Shown piece after piece: positions 38,834 to 48,844 of a stretch of DNA of 64,000 bases; the first letter of the stretch is position 1, and each line of letters opens with the position of its first letter. This stretch comes from Acidimicrobiaceae bacterium (GTDB taxonomy: Bacteria > Actinomycetota > Acidimicrobiia > Acidimicrobiales > RAAP-2). The stretch lies in assembly GCA_003164095.1 (NCBI GenBank), contig PLRX01000036.1, positions 1-64,000 of the forward strand. Direction: 5' to 3'. A program made the translations under genes and the position numbers. The notes under the pieces are model-generated. The model was given only the letters and a program-made list of their open reading frames with translations, did no database searches and was not told the origin of the DNA.

Positions 38834-39820
38834 TCAGGGCAGCGCCTCGATCGGTGGCACGACCATGGCCCGTTCGCGGGCACCGGCGAGCATCTCGTCG
38901 GACCCGTCCCCGTCGCCCGAGCCGGCCACGAGGGGTGAGCGGGTGAGCACCACGACGCCGGCCACCAGTACGGCCAGGGCGGCGAGCTCGAGGGCGACCC
39001 ACAGGGCGCCGCCCCGCAGGACGTCGCCGAAGAGGGTGACACCGATGACGATGCTGATCAGCGGGTTGAGGGTGACGAGGGTCGTCCGTGACGCGGTGAT
39101 CGGCCCGGCGTGCAGCGCGTTCTGGAGGAGGAACACCGTCCCGAGGCCGGTGACCGCCAGCATGTAGGGCTGGAAGTGGGTGAAGACGTGCCCCCACCCC
39201 TGCGACACGTAACCCGTGATGGCCTTGGTCAGCGACGCGCCGAACGCCGCAGTCACGGCCGTCGCCGCGCCGAAGGCGGCGGCACGCCACCAGCGCGGGC
39301 CCCGCATGCCGGCGGCGATGCACGCGGCGATGGCGCTGATCAGGATCGCCGAGGCCACCACCCACTGCGAGGTCGAGGGCAGCAATTGCCCGCCGTGGGG
39401 CCGGGCGGCCAGGAAGAACCCCCCGAGGCCCCCGACCACCAGGAGCGCACCGAGCCACTCGCGCGCCCCGAGCCGGTAGCGGAACCAGACAGCCAGGATC
39501 AGCAGCAGGAAGAGCAGCTCGGTGGTGAGGACCGGTTGGACCACGCTGAGCTCGCCGAAGCGCAGGGCGGTGGCCTGCAGGCCGAACTGCACGAGCATGA
39601 GGGCGAAGCCGACGAGCCAGATGCCCCGCTTGATGGCGTGGGACATGAGGCTGAGGCGGAGGGCCGACGACTCCGGGGCAGACTCCACGCCGATGCGTTG
39701 GAGCACGGAGGTGACGGCACTGGTGAGGGCTGCGAGAGCCGCCAGGAAGAATGCCACGGCCCCCGTTGTAGTCGGAATCGGTTGTCGGGGTGGAGTGGAC
39801 CTGGCTGGGCCCGGGTCCAC
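38834..39820 (-). CDS. DMT/EamA-type membrane transporter
   Basis: About ten hydrophobic helices; LRFGELSVVQPVLTTELLFLLLILAVWFRYRLGAREWLGALLVVGGLGGFF. Likely start is a downstream GTG. Confidence 0.75.
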   Translation of the reverse strand: MDPGPARSTPPRQPIPTTTGAVAFFLAALAALTSAVTSVLQRIGVESAPESSALRLSLMSHAIKRGIWLVGFALMLVQFGLQATALRFGELSVVQPVLTTELLFLLLILAVWFRYRLGAREWLGALLVVGGLGGFFLAARPHGGQLLPSTSQWVVASAILISAIAACIAAGMRGPRWWRAAAFGAATAVTAAFGASLTKAITGYVSQGWGHVFTHFQPYMLAVTGLGTVFLLQNALHAGPITASRTTLVTLNPLISIVIGVTLFGDVLRGGALWVALELAALAVLVAGVVVLTRSPLVAGSGDGDGSDEMLAGARERAMVVPPIEALP

Positions 39821-39823
39821 CCG

Positions 39824-40378
39824 CTACGCGTCGTCGGTGGTGCCGGTGGAACCGTCCATGTGGAGGCCGAGGTGGTAGCCCTCGAGGAACAGGTCGGCAT
39901 CGTGTCGGCGCGGGTAGCGGGCCTCGAGTTCGCGGAAGCGGGGCGAGTGGTTGGGCTCGAGGAGGTGGGCGAGCTCGTGCACGACGACGGCGTCGAGCAC
40001 CCAGGGGGGCGCGACCTTCAGCCGCGAGGAGATGCGGATCTCGCGTGTGGCCATGGTGCAGGAGCCCCAGCGCTTGGTCTGGTTCGTGGCCCACCGGATG
40101 GAGGACGGCGCCACCCCGTCGAGATAGGTGCGCCCGAGCTGCAGTGCCCGCTGCTCCAGCTCCGCATCCGAGGCGTGCAGGTGGGGCCGGTGGCGGGTGA
40201 GTCGGCGGGTGAGGTGCTCGACCATGTCGTCCCGGGCCGACCCACGCAGGTGCGAGGGCACGACGACGACGATCCGGTCACCCTCCCAATGCGCCCCGGC
40301 CGTCTTCTTCCGCCTCGTCGACACCCGGACCTCGACGTCCGGGGCGAACAGGGTGCTTGGCTGGGGGATCGAGGTCAT
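39824..40378 (-). CDS. YgjP-like (DUF45) metallopeptidase
   Basis: RRKKTAGAHWEGDRIVVVVPSHL...NQTKRWGSCTMATREIRISSRL...VVVHELAHLLEPNHSPRF (HELAH). Confidence 0.9.
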   Translation of the reverse strand: MTSIPQPSTLFAPDVEVRVSTRRKKTAGAHWEGDRIVVVVPSHLRGSARDDMVEHLTRRLTRHRPHLHASDAELEQRALQLGRTYLDGVAPSSIRWATNQTKRWGSCTMATREIRISSRLKVAPPWVLDAVVVHELAHLLEPNHSPRFRELEARYPRRHDADLFLEGYHLGLHMDGSTGTTDDA

Positions 40379-40444
40379 GGCGCCACGCTACGGCCGGGCT
40401 GTGACGGGTGTGTCGGTGCGGGTGCCGGAAGCGGGCGGCCGGCG

Positions 40445-41257
40445 CTACTGGCCCGGCATCTCCCGCTTGCCGTAGGGCGCCGGTGCGACCTCCTCCGACT
40501 CCTCCAGGGTGTCCTCGTCCGACTCGGGCCGCAGGACCTTCCAGATGGCTGCCCCCAGGACGCCGCCTACGAGCGGGAAGATGATGAAGACCCACAGCTG
40601 GTCGAGCGCCCAGCTGCCCTGGAAGATGGCCGTGGCCAGCGAGCGGGCCGGGTTGACCGAGGTGTTGTCGATCGGGATCGAGATCAGGTGGATCACCGTC
40701 AGCGTCAGGCCCACGGTCAGCCCGGTCATGCCGACCGGCATGGACTTGCGGCTGGTGGAGGCGATGATGAACACGAACACGGCGGTGAAGAACACCTCGG
40801 CGAGCATGACCGCCCCGAGGGGGAACCCACCCGGCGAGTGGATGCCGTAGCCGTTGGAGGCGAAGCCGGACGCCTTGGCGCTGAAGGTGCCGACGTGGGA
40901 GGCGGTGGCCGACTGCACGCGGGTGGCGCTGGCGATGATGTAGATGATCAGGGCGCCCACGATGCCGCCGATCACCTGGCCGACGATGTAGAACGGCAGC
41001 TCCTTCGTCTTGGTCTTGCCGATCACCCACAGGCCGACGGTCACGGCCGGGTTGACGTGGCAGCCCGAGATGGAGCCGATGGCGTACGCGGCCACGAGGA
41101 GGCTGAGGCCGAAGGCCAGGGCGACGCCCAGGATGCCGACCGAGCTCAGGGGCCCCGAGAAGTGCCCGGTGGCGAGAATCGCAGTCCCGGCGCCTCCGAC
41201 GACCAGGATCATGGTGCCGACCGCCTCGGCGATTCCGATGCGCACGCGCTCGTTCAT
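40445..41257 (-). CDS. MIP-family aquaporin
   Basis: AEAVGTMILVVGGAGTAIL, SGCHVNPAVTVGLW, DNTSVNPARSLATAIF (two NPA motifs). Confidence 0.93.
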   Translation of the reverse strand: MNERVRIGIAEAVGTMILVVGGAGTAILATGHFSGPLSSVGILGVALAFGLSLLVAAYAIGSISGCHVNPAVTVGLWVIGKTKTKELPFYIVGQVIGGIVGALIIYIIASATRVQSATASHVGTFSAKASGFASNGYGIHSPGGFPLGAVMLAEVFFTAVFVFIIASTSRKSMPVGMTGLTVGLTLTVIHLISIPIDNTSVNPARSLATAIFQGSWALDQLWVFIIFPLVGGVLGAAIWKVLRPESDEDTLEESEEVAPAPYGKREMPGQ

Positions 41258-41413
41258 GGGGGGGGGTCTCCTTTTCCTCTGGCGGTCCGCGCCTCAGTGC
41301 TCCGTCCGGAGCAGGCCGGACCAGTGCTCCGCAGGCTAAACAGCCGGTCCGGCGCAGCGGTGGATGGACGGAGCCGAATGGGACCCCGGTGCCTCGCCCG
41401 GTACGATGGTGGG

Positions 41414-41920
41414 GTGCGCCGCTACCTCACCCCCCGGTGCCTCGCCCTGCACGCGACGTTACTGATCCTCCTGCCCGCCTTCGTGTGGCTGACCGACTGG
41501 CAGTACCGTCGCGCCACCGGAGGCAACACGCTGAGCTGGGCCTACGTCTTCCTGTGGCCGGCCTTCGGCGTCTATGCGGTCTACACGTGGTGGAACCTGG
41601 TCGAGGATCAAGTGGCACGCCAGGAGGGGCGTTCGCGCAGCGGGGCCCGGGCGACCACGGCGGGTGCGGTGGACGCTGACGGGGCCACCGTCACCCCGCA
41701 CACCGGACGGGCGCCCGGCTGGGCGCTGACCGGCGGACGGAAGAAGAACATCGCCATCGCCGCCTCCGCACCGATCGACGCCGAGACGGGCGGCAAGGGG
41801 GAGCGGTACACCGCCCAGACGCACGAGGAGGCAGCAAGGCTCGCCGCCTACAACCGCTACCTCGAGTCGCTCAGCGCCGAGGACGAGCGGGCCGGACGTG
41901 CGACGGGCGGCGGGAGATGA
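41414..41920 (+). CDS. Small membrane protein
   Basis: GTG start; two TMs then hydrophilic C-terminus; ATGA overlap with next gene. Confidence 0.55.
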   Translation: MRRYLTPRCLALHATLLILLPAFVWLTDWQYRRATGGNTLSWAYVFLWPAFGVYAVYTWWNLVEDQVARQEGRSRSGARATTAGAVDADGATVTPHTGRAPGWALTGGRKKNIAIAASAPIDAETGGKGERYTAQTHEEAARLAAYNRYLESLSAEDERAGRATGGGR

Positions 41921-42342
41921 GCGACCTCCTGGTCTTCAGGGGCGACCGGGCGATGCACGGCGCAGTCGTTCGCTACCGCGTCATGGCGTTCATCGTCGGG
42001 ACCGCACTGCTCGTGCTGACCGCCATCGTGATCTGCCAGTACGGGTTCGGCCTGAGATCGCAGATGAAGACCCCGGAGAAGATCGTGGCCCCGATCCATG
42101 GCTACCTCTACCTGCTCTACCTGGTGGTGGCGGCCGACCTCGCCCGCAGGGCCCGCTGGGGCCTCGGACGCATCCTGCTCGTCGTGTGCTCTGGTTTCGT
42201 CCCCTTCCTGGCCTTCATCGTCGAGCACCGCGTGTACCAGCAGATGCTGGCCGAGTGGGCGGCCGAAGGCACCGACATCACCGGAGGCACGGGCGGCGTG
42301 GGACCGGGTTCTGCGGCTGTGGCCCCCGATCCCGTCGGCTGA
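41917..42342 (+). CDS. DUF3817-like membrane protein
   Basis: VVRYRVMAFIVGTALLVLTAIVI...IVAPIHGYLYLLYLVVAADLARRARWGLGRILLVVCSGFVPFLAFIVEHRVY. Confidence 0.75.
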   Translation: MSDLLVFRGDRAMHGAVVRYRVMAFIVGTALLVLTAIVICQYGFGLRSQMKTPEKIVAPIHGYLYLLYLVVAADLARRARWGLGRILLVVCSGFVPFLAFIVEHRVYQQMLAEWAAEGTDITGGTGGVGPGSAAVAPDPVG

Positions 42343-42372
42343 GCGCGTCGGAACGGCCGGCGCCCGAGATCC

Positions 42373-44097
42373 CTACCGGGCGCCGCGCACCAGCGCGCCC
42401 GGGCGGGCACCCGTGTCGACGCCGTCGCGGAAGGTCGTCACCCCGGACTTGATCGTCTCGACGTAGCCGACCGCCCCCTGCAGCAGGCGCTTGCCGCCGG
42501 CGGGCAGGTCGTCCACCACACGCGGGTTGGTGAGCTGCAGGTGGTCGTAGTCGATGAGGTTGAGGTCTGCGAGCATGCCGGGCTCGATCGTCCCCCGGTC
42601 GGTGAGTCCGTAGAGCCGGGCGGTGTCGAAGGTCTGCTTCTTCACCATCCACTCGAGGGGCAGGCGCTCGCCCCGGACCCGGTCGCGTGTCCAGTGGGTG
42701 AGCATGAAGGTCGGCTGCGACGCGTCACAGATCACGCCGCAGTGCGCACCACCGTCGCCGAGGCCGGCTGCGGACCGCGGGTGGAGCAGCATCTCGCGTG
42801 CCGCGTGGAGGTCGCCGTCGGAGTAGTTGAGGATCGGCACGTACAGGAGGCCCCGGCCGTCGTCCGCGAGCATGGCGTCGTAGGCGACGGACAGCGGGGG
42901 CCGGCCCGTGGCCGCGGCGATGCCGGCCAGGGACCGCTCGGGCCCCGGCTCGTACTCGGGCGGGTCGCCCAGGATGTAGGTCGTCTCGAAGGCCTGGTCC
43001 ATGCGCTCGGCCGTCTCGGGGTCGGGCCGCCAGGACTCGATGGCCTCGCGCACCTCTGCGGTGCGGAGCGCGGTGACCAGGTCGTCGGCCGACAGGCCCC
43101 GGGCCTTCAGCTCCTGGTAGGCCGGGATCTGGTCCAACAGGCTGTAGGTGGTGAAGTGGCCGGACAGGAGGCCGAAGCCGCGCCCCGCCACCTGGGGCCA
43201 GAGGTCGGCGCCGTCGGCCACCGCACGGAGCGACTCGTCCATGAGCTCGCGCCACAGGTCGGGTGCGGCATTCACCTGGACCATGGCGAACGTGACGGGC
43301 CGCTGGATGGCGGCCGACAGCCGTCGCATCCAGTCGACCTCCTCCTTCGGGGCCAGGATGTCCTCGCCCGCCGTGCCGGCCGGTGCCAGCTCGAAGATGC
43401 CCGTGCCGAGCTCGCCCAGGGCGGCACCGATGCCGAAGAGCTCGTCCTCGGCAGCAAAGGTGCCCGGGACCGGCTCGCCGTCGATGGCCCGGTGGGCCAG
43501 GGTCCGCGACGTCGAGAAGCCGAGGGCGCCGGCGGCGACCGCCTCCTTCACGAGCCGCTTCATGGCGGCGATGTCCTCGGGTGTGGCCGGCTCGTTGAGC
43601 GCGCCCCGCTCGCCCATCACGTAGGAGCGCACGGCCCCGTGGGCGATCTGGGTGCCGACGTCGACGGTCCAGCGCCGCTCGTCGAGGGCGTCGAGGTACT
43701 CGGGAAACGTCTCCCAGCCCCAGGTCATGCCCTCGGACAGTGCGGTGCCGGGGATGTCCTCCACGCCCTCCATGAGCCCGATCAGCCACTCGTGGCGGTC
43801 GGGACGGGCGGGTGCGAAGCCGACCCCGCAGTTGCCGGTGACGAGGGTGGTTACCCCGTGCCAGCTGCTGGGGGCGAGGACCTCGTCCCAGGTTGCCTGG
43901 CCGTCGTAGTGGGTGTGGATGTCGACCCAGCCCGGTGTCACGAGCAGGCCGTCGGCGTCGACGGTGCGGACCGCCTCCTCGCCACGGTGGTCGCCCACCC
44001 CGGTGATGCGGCCGTCGCTCACGGTGATGTCCGCTATGCGGGCCGGTGCTCCGGTCCCGTCGACGACGGTGCCCCCCTGGATGACGAGGTCGTGCAT
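42373..44097 (-). CDS. D-aminoacylase-like amidohydrolase
   Basis: MHDLVIQGGTVVDGTGAPARIADITVSDGRITGVG...VTPGWVDIHTHYDGQATWDEVLAPSSWHGVTTLVTGNCGVGFAP...GLGDGGAHCGVICDAS. Confidence 0.9.
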   Translation of the reverse strand: MHDLVIQGGTVVDGTGAPARIADITVSDGRITGVGDHRGEEAVRTVDADGLLVTPGWVDIHTHYDGQATWDEVLAPSSWHGVTTLVTGNCGVGFAPARPDRHEWLIGLMEGVEDIPGTALSEGMTWGWETFPEYLDALDERRWTVDVGTQIAHGAVRSYVMGERGALNEPATPEDIAAMKRLVKEAVAAGALGFSTSRTLAHRAIDGEPVPGTFAAEDELFGIGAALGELGTGIFELAPAGTAGEDILAPKEEVDWMRRLSAAIQRPVTFAMVQVNAAPDLWRELMDESLRAVADGADLWPQVAGRGFGLLSGHFTTYSLLDQIPAYQELKARGLSADDLVTALRTAEVREAIESWRPDPETAERMDQAFETTYILGDPPEYEPGPERSLAGIAAATGRPPLSVAYDAMLADDGRGLLYVPILNYSDGDLHAAREMLLHPRSAAGLGDGGAHCGVICDASQPTFMLTHWTRDRVRGERLPLEWMVKKQTFDTARLYGLTDRGTIEPGMLADLNLIDYDHLQLTNPRVVDDLPAGGKRLLQGAVGYVETIKSGVTTFRDGVDTGARPGALVRGAR

Positions 44098-44174
44098 GGA
44101 ATCTCCCCCTGTAGTGCCTCCGATGATGCTGGCACGGCCCCGGGTGGGGCGCAATGGCGGGGGAGGGACCCGGG

Positions 44175-44593
44175 TCAGCGGGGTGGGATGGAGTAGGTGA
44201 CCTGGGCCTTGGCCACCAGCGCGTCGTCGGCCGTCGAGTGGAGGGCCACGTCGACGACGCCGAGCCTCGATCCGAGCTTGAGCACGGTGCCCGCGGCCAC
44301 GACGTCGACCAGGGCCGGCTTGCGGAGGAAGTCGATGTGGAGGCTGGTGGTCACCGACAGAGCCACGGGCCCGATCTGGCCCACCACGGCGAGCCACGCG
44401 GCACAGTCGGCCAGTGCCATCAGCGACGGGCCCGACACGGTGCCGCCGGGCCGGACGTTCGACTCGTCGACCGACAGCCGCAGCCGCACCCCGCTGTCGC
44501 TGACCTCTTCGACCGTGTACGGCAGGTCGCCGGGGAACGCGGCGTCCAGGAACACCTGGAGCTCGGCGACGTCCATGGCGGGCGGGGGCGGCA
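44175..44593 (-). CDS. PaaI-like hotdog thioesterase
   Basis: RPGGTVSGPSLMALADCAAWLAVVGQIGPVALSVTTSLHIDFLRKPALVDVVAAGTVLKLGSRLGVVDVAL. Confidence 0.85.
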
Positions 44594-44734
44594 TGCGGAG
44601 GGATCGTACCCAGTCGGGGACCGTGCCCGGTCGGGGTACCGCCCGAGGCCGTCCCGCGGTGCGCCTCCGTCGGGCAGACTGTCCGGCGGACCGGGCCACG
44701 AGGTTCCGGACGGGAACGATGCGGGGGATGGCCA

Positions 44735-45481
44735 GTGAGCGACGACGAGGCAGCGGCCGAGCTGGCCCACCGGGCGGGCCAGGTACTGCGTGAGCTCCAG
44801 GACGGCCCACTCGAGGGCAAAGAGCTCGGGACGGCGGGCGACCGGCGCTCACACGAACTGCTGCTCCGACTGCTGGCCGAGCGGTTTCCGGGGGACCGGG
44901 TGCGGTCCGAGGAGGACGATCAGGCCACGGAGTTGGCCGAGCCGGACGGGCGGGTGTGGATCATCGATCCGCTGGACGGGACCCGCGAGTACTCCGAGCG
45001 CCGCACCGACTGGGCCGTGCACGTCGCCCTGGCCGTCGACGGCCTCCCCGTGGTCGGAGCGGTGGCTCTGCCGGGGCTCGACCTCGTGCTCGACACCGGG
45101 AGCCCGCCCGCCCTGGCACCGCTGCCGCCGGTCCCCCGGCTGGTGGTGAGCCGGACCCGGCCCCCCGACTTCGTGCCCTTCGTGGCCGAGCGGCTCGGTG
45201 CCGACACGGTCCCCATGGGGTCCGCCGGCGCCAAGATCTCGGCGGTCATCCGGGGCGAGGCCGAGGTCTACGTCCACGCCGGGGGGCAGTACGAGTGGGA
45301 CTCGTGTGCACCCGTGGCCGTGGCCCTGGCCACGGGGCTGCACGCGAGCCGCATCGACGGCACGCCTCTGCGCTACGCCCGGGCCGACCCGTGGCTGCCC
45401 GACCTCGTGGTGTGCCACCCGGCCCTGGCCGACGCGGTGCTCGCCGCGGTTGCCGACTCGGGGCTGGCGGGGGGCGGGTGA
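44735..45481 (+). CDS. cysQ: CysQ-like 3'(2'),5'-bisphosphate nucleotidase / inositol monophosphatase family
   Basis: VRSEEDDQ, WIIDPLDGTREYSERRTDWAVHVALAVDG, YEWDSCAPVAVALATGLHAS. Confidence 0.85.
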   Translation: MSDDEAAAELAHRAGQVLRELQDGPLEGKELGTAGDRRSHELLLRLLAERFPGDRVRSEEDDQATELAEPDGRVWIIDPLDGTREYSERRTDWAVHVALAVDGLPVVGAVALPGLDLVLDTGSPPALAPLPPVPRLVVSRTRPPDFVPFVAERLGADTVPMGSAGAKISAVIRGEAEVYVHAGGQYEWDSCAPVAVALATGLHASRIDGTPLRYARADPWLPDLVVCHPALADAVLAAVADSGLAGGG

Positions 45482-45485
45482 CCCG

Positions 45486-46676
45486 ATGACAGAGGCACCA
45501 TCCACGCCGCCGGCCGTCTTCGACCCGGCCCCGCTCGGGCCGCTGACGCTCAAGAACCGCATCATCAAGTCGGCCACCTTCGAGGGGGCCTCGCCCCGAG
45601 GCGTGGCGACCGACGACCTCGTCGCCTTCCACGAGCGGGTGGCCCGCGGCGGGGTGGCCATGACGACGGTCGCCTACCTGGCCGTGTCGCCGGAGGGGCG
45701 CACCGACCGGCACTGCATCCAACTCGGCCCGGATGCCCTCGACGGGCTGTCCCGGCTGACCGCAGCCGTCCATGATGCCGGCGCTCTCGCCTCCGCACAG
45801 ATCGGTCACGCCGGGCCGGTGGCGAACTCGAAGTCCAACCGTGCGCCTTCGCTCTCCCCCAGCCGCCGCTTCGGCGCGTCCGGGGCGCTGACCCGGGCCG
45901 CCACGCCGGCGGACATCGCGAGGATCATCGACGACTACCGGCGGGGAGCGGCGGTCGCCGCCGAGGCCGGGTTCGACTGCATCGAGATCCACCTCGGGCA
46001 CAACTATCTCCTGAGCTCGTTCCTGAGCCCCCGGCTCAACAAGCGGACCGATGGATGGGGTGGATCGCTCGAGCACCGGGCGCGCTTCCCCCGCGAGGTG
46101 GTGGCCGCTGTGCGCGAGGGTGCCCCCGACACTGTGGCGGTCACCGCAAAGCTCAACATGGCCGATGGTGTGCCGGGTGGCTTCGACCTGCCCGAGAGCA
46201 TCGACGTGGCCGCCATGCTCGAGGCCGACGGGCACCTCGACGCCCTGGAGCTGACCGGGGGCAGCTCGCTGTCGAACCCGATGTACCTGTTCCGGGGGGA
46301 CGCCCCGCGGGCGGAATTCGCCGCGACACTGGCCCAGCCCCTGCGGCTCGGCTTCAACGTGGTGGGGAGGCGGTTCCTCAAGGAGTACCCGTTCGAGGAG
46401 GCGTACTTCTCGGACCAGGCGCGTAAGTTCCTGGCCGCGCTCGACCTCCCGCTGATCCTGCTCGGCGGGGTGAACCGTCTGGACACGGTGGAGGAAGCCC
46501 TGACCGAAGGGTTCTCCTTCGTGGCCATGGCCCGGGCCCTGCTGCGCGAGCCCGACCTCGTCGGCCGGTGGGCGCAGGGGCAGCGTGACGATGGGCTCTG
46601 CATCCATTGCAACCGCTGCATGCCCTCCATCTACAGCGGCGCCCGCTGCACGGAGCTGCGGACCGGGTCCGCCTGA
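45486..46676 (+). CDS. NADH:flavin oxidoreductase (Old yellow enzyme family)
   Basis: FDPAPLGPLTLKNRIIKSATFEGAS...FDCIEIHLGHNYLLSSFLSPRLNKRTDGWGGSLEHRARFPREVV...LCIHCNRCM. Confidence 0.93.
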   Translation: MTEAPSTPPAVFDPAPLGPLTLKNRIIKSATFEGASPRGVATDDLVAFHERVARGGVAMTTVAYLAVSPEGRTDRHCIQLGPDALDGLSRLTAAVHDAGALASAQIGHAGPVANSKSNRAPSLSPSRRFGASGALTRAATPADIARIIDDYRRGAAVAAEAGFDCIEIHLGHNYLLSSFLSPRLNKRTDGWGGSLEHRARFPREVVAAVREGAPDTVAVTAKLNMADGVPGGFDLPESIDVAAMLEADGHLDALELTGGSSLSNPMYLFRGDAPRAEFAATLAQPLRLGFNVVGRRFLKEYPFEEAYFSDQARKFLAALDLPLILLGGVNRLDTVEEALTEGFSFVAMARALLREPDLVGRWAQGQRDDGLCIHCNRCMPSIYSGARCTELRTGSA

Positions 46677-46679
46677 GCC

Positions 46680-47021
46680 TCAGTCCAGCGTCGGCTGGCC
46701 GTCGGTGTCCTCGACGAAGCCCTCGGCGTCGCCCGGCACGATCGGTGCGTCGAGGTCCCACCCCTCGGGGTCATCCTCGCGTGCACGAGTCAGCCTGGAT
46801 GGCTCACCCAGGCCGTCGGGGTCGTCGATGACCCCGTCGAGCGTGGCGATCTGCTCGGGGTCATCGAGCTCGGCGCCTGCCTCCTCGAGCTCCTTCTCGT
46901 CGACCTGGAAGTGCGGGTCGAGCGAAGGGTCGAGTTCCATCTCTTCCTGGAACTCGGGATCGAGCCGCGACGCCTCGTCGGCGGCATCGTCGCCCTGATC
47001 GAAGGTTTCAGTTCCGCTCAT
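46680..47021 (-). CDS. Acidic hypothetical protein
   Basis: MSGTETFDQGDDAADEASRLDPEFQEEMELDPSLDPHFQVDEKELEEAGAELDDPEQI..., highly acidic. Confidence 0.5.
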   Translation of the reverse strand: MSGTETFDQGDDAADEASRLDPEFQEEMELDPSLDPHFQVDEKELEEAGAELDDPEQIATLDGVIDDPDGLGEPSRLTRAREDDPEGWDLDAPIVPGDAEGFVEDTDGQPTLD

Positions 47022-47040
47022 TGTCACTCCGGTGTCTCGT

Positions 47041-47059
47041 GCCCGGAACGCTTCCGGGC
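47041..47059 (-). terminator. Hairpin between MFS and acidic-protein genes
   Basis: GCCCGGAA-CGC-TTCCGGGC perfect 8-bp stem. Confidence 0.45.
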
Positions 47060-47147
47060 CATCCGGCAGCTGCCGGCCACGTCACGATCGTAGGGGTTCC
47101 GGGCGAAGGTGACCCAGGGCCATTCGTCCCGAGTCGATCCGCCCCAC

Positions 47148-48611
47148 TCAATACTCTGCGATCGACCCGCCCGGCACGACGGCCAGCTCTGCGTGCTCGA
47201 GGTGGTGGGCGAGGTCGGGATCGGCACCGGCGCCGGGGCCCCTCGGGATGAGCAGCGCGGCCACGACGGCCACGACGGTCATGACGGCCAGAAAGAAGAA
47301 GCCCCTGGTGTAGTCCGACTCGGCCGGGTACCCGTCCCTCAGGATCTCGGAGGCCACGATGCTCGACATGACGGCGGCACCGATGGCCCCGCCGATGGTC
47401 CGGATGTTGGCGTTCATGCCGCTGGCCACGCCGGTCTGGGCCGGGGGGACGGCCTGGACGATGAGGTTGGACATGGCCGAGAAGGCGAGACCGAGTCCGA
47501 CGCCCAGCAACGTGCTGGCGAGGTAGATCTCCCACTTCTCGCTGTGGGCGAAGGCGAGCAGCAGATACGCACCGGTGGAGGCGGTCGAACCGATGATGAC
47601 CGCCGACTTCGATCCGATCGTCGCAGCGAGGCGCCCGGACAGCAGCCCCCCGATGAACATGGTCACGGTGAGGGGCAGCAGGAACAGTCCCGACTGGATG
47701 ATGCTGGCACCGAAGCCGTAGCCGGTGGACGTGGGGGTCTGGACGAACTCGGGCAGGAAGCCGATCACCGAGTACATGCCGATGCCGAACATGAATGCCA
47801 CCAGGTTGTTCGTCCATACGGCCCGGCGCCGCATCATGTGCATGTCGACCAGCGGCTCGACGGCCCGGAGTTCGACCCACACCCAGGCGACGGCCAGGAC
47901 GGCGGCCAGTGCGACCAGTCCGAGGACCTTGGGCGAGCCCCAGCCCCACGACGGCGCCTCGCTCACCCCGAGCAGGAGGGCGACCAGCCAGCCCGACAGC
48001 AGGACGGCCGCCAGCCAGCTGACCCGACCCGGGGTGCGCAAGGGGGACTCCGGCACGAACAGCCACGCGCACAGGGTGGCGATGACGGCGATCATCAACG
48101 GGATCCAGAACAGCCAGTGATAGTTCAGGTGACTCACGATGGGTCCGGCCAGCACGATGCCTGCCCCACCGCCGACGGCGGCCATGGCGGCGATGATGCC
48201 GACGGCGCCGGCCACCTTCACGCCGGGGAACTCGTCGCGCACGATGCCGAACGACAGAGGCAGGACGGCACCGCCGATGCCCTGGATCGCCCGGGCGATG
48301 ATGAGCACCGTGATGCTGTGGGCGAGGCCGGCGACGACGGAGCCGGCGGCCAGCGCGGCGAGCGTGACGACCAGCATGCGCTCCTTGCCGACCATGTCGC
48401 CCACCCGTCCGAGGATGGGGGTGAAGATCGACGCCGACAGCAGGAACGCGGTCAGCACCCACGTGACCGTGTTCTGGGTGGTGTGGAGATCGTGCTGGAT
48501 GGTCGGCAGGACCGGCGACACCAGCGACTGGAGGAGTGAGTACGCGATCGTCCCGAGCAGCAGGACGGTGAAGGTGACCTGGTAGCTGGACCGCGTCGAG
48601 GTGACGGCCAT
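47148..48611 (-). CDS. DHA2-type MFS drug transporter
   Basis: VSPVLPTIQHDLHTTQNTVTWVLTAFLLSASIFTPILGRVGDMVGKERML...IARAIQGIGGAVLPLSFGIVRDEFP. Confidence 0.92.
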   Translation of the reverse strand: MAVTSTRSSYQVTFTVLLLGTIAYSLLQSLVSPVLPTIQHDLHTTQNTVTWVLTAFLLSASIFTPILGRVGDMVGKERMLVVTLAALAAGSVVAGLAHSITVLIIARAIQGIGGAVLPLSFGIVRDEFPGVKVAGAVGIIAAMAAVGGGAGIVLAGPIVSHLNYHWLFWIPLMIAVIATLCAWLFVPESPLRTPGRVSWLAAVLLSGWLVALLLGVSEAPSWGWGSPKVLGLVALAAVLAVAWVWVELRAVEPLVDMHMMRRRAVWTNNLVAFMFGIGMYSVIGFLPEFVQTPTSTGYGFGASIIQSGLFLLPLTVTMFIGGLLSGRLAATIGSKSAVIIGSTASTGAYLLLAFAHSEKWEIYLASTLLGVGLGLAFSAMSNLIVQAVPPAQTGVASGMNANIRTIGGAIGAAVMSSIVASEILRDGYPAESDYTRGFFFLAVMTVVAVVAALLIPRGPGAGADPDLAHHLEHAELAVVPGGSIAEY

Positions 48612-48844
48612 GCGTGCTCCGATCGGGGACGGCGCCGGCGGGTGCCGGACGGGTCCCATTGTGCCACCCGGGGTGCAGGCCCCGATCGCACATATGTGCT
48701 GTCCGGGCGCCTGGATCGGCCGGGCGGGCGCGCAGTACCCCGGCCGGATGCGCCCGTGCGGTAGGACGCACCGCCCGACCTCGGGGGTAGCGTGCGGGGC
48801 CGACGGACCACCGACGGGGGACCGGATCGACGAGGGAGCACCGT

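Noticed and set aside
39110-41413. Long plus-strand ORF upstream of 41414
   Set aside because: Shadow of the minus-strand transporter, YgjP and aquaporin genes; only the 3' 507 bp is a plausible gene.
42541-44196. 551-aa plus-strand ORF
   Set aside because: Antisense of the D-aminoacylase-like gene.
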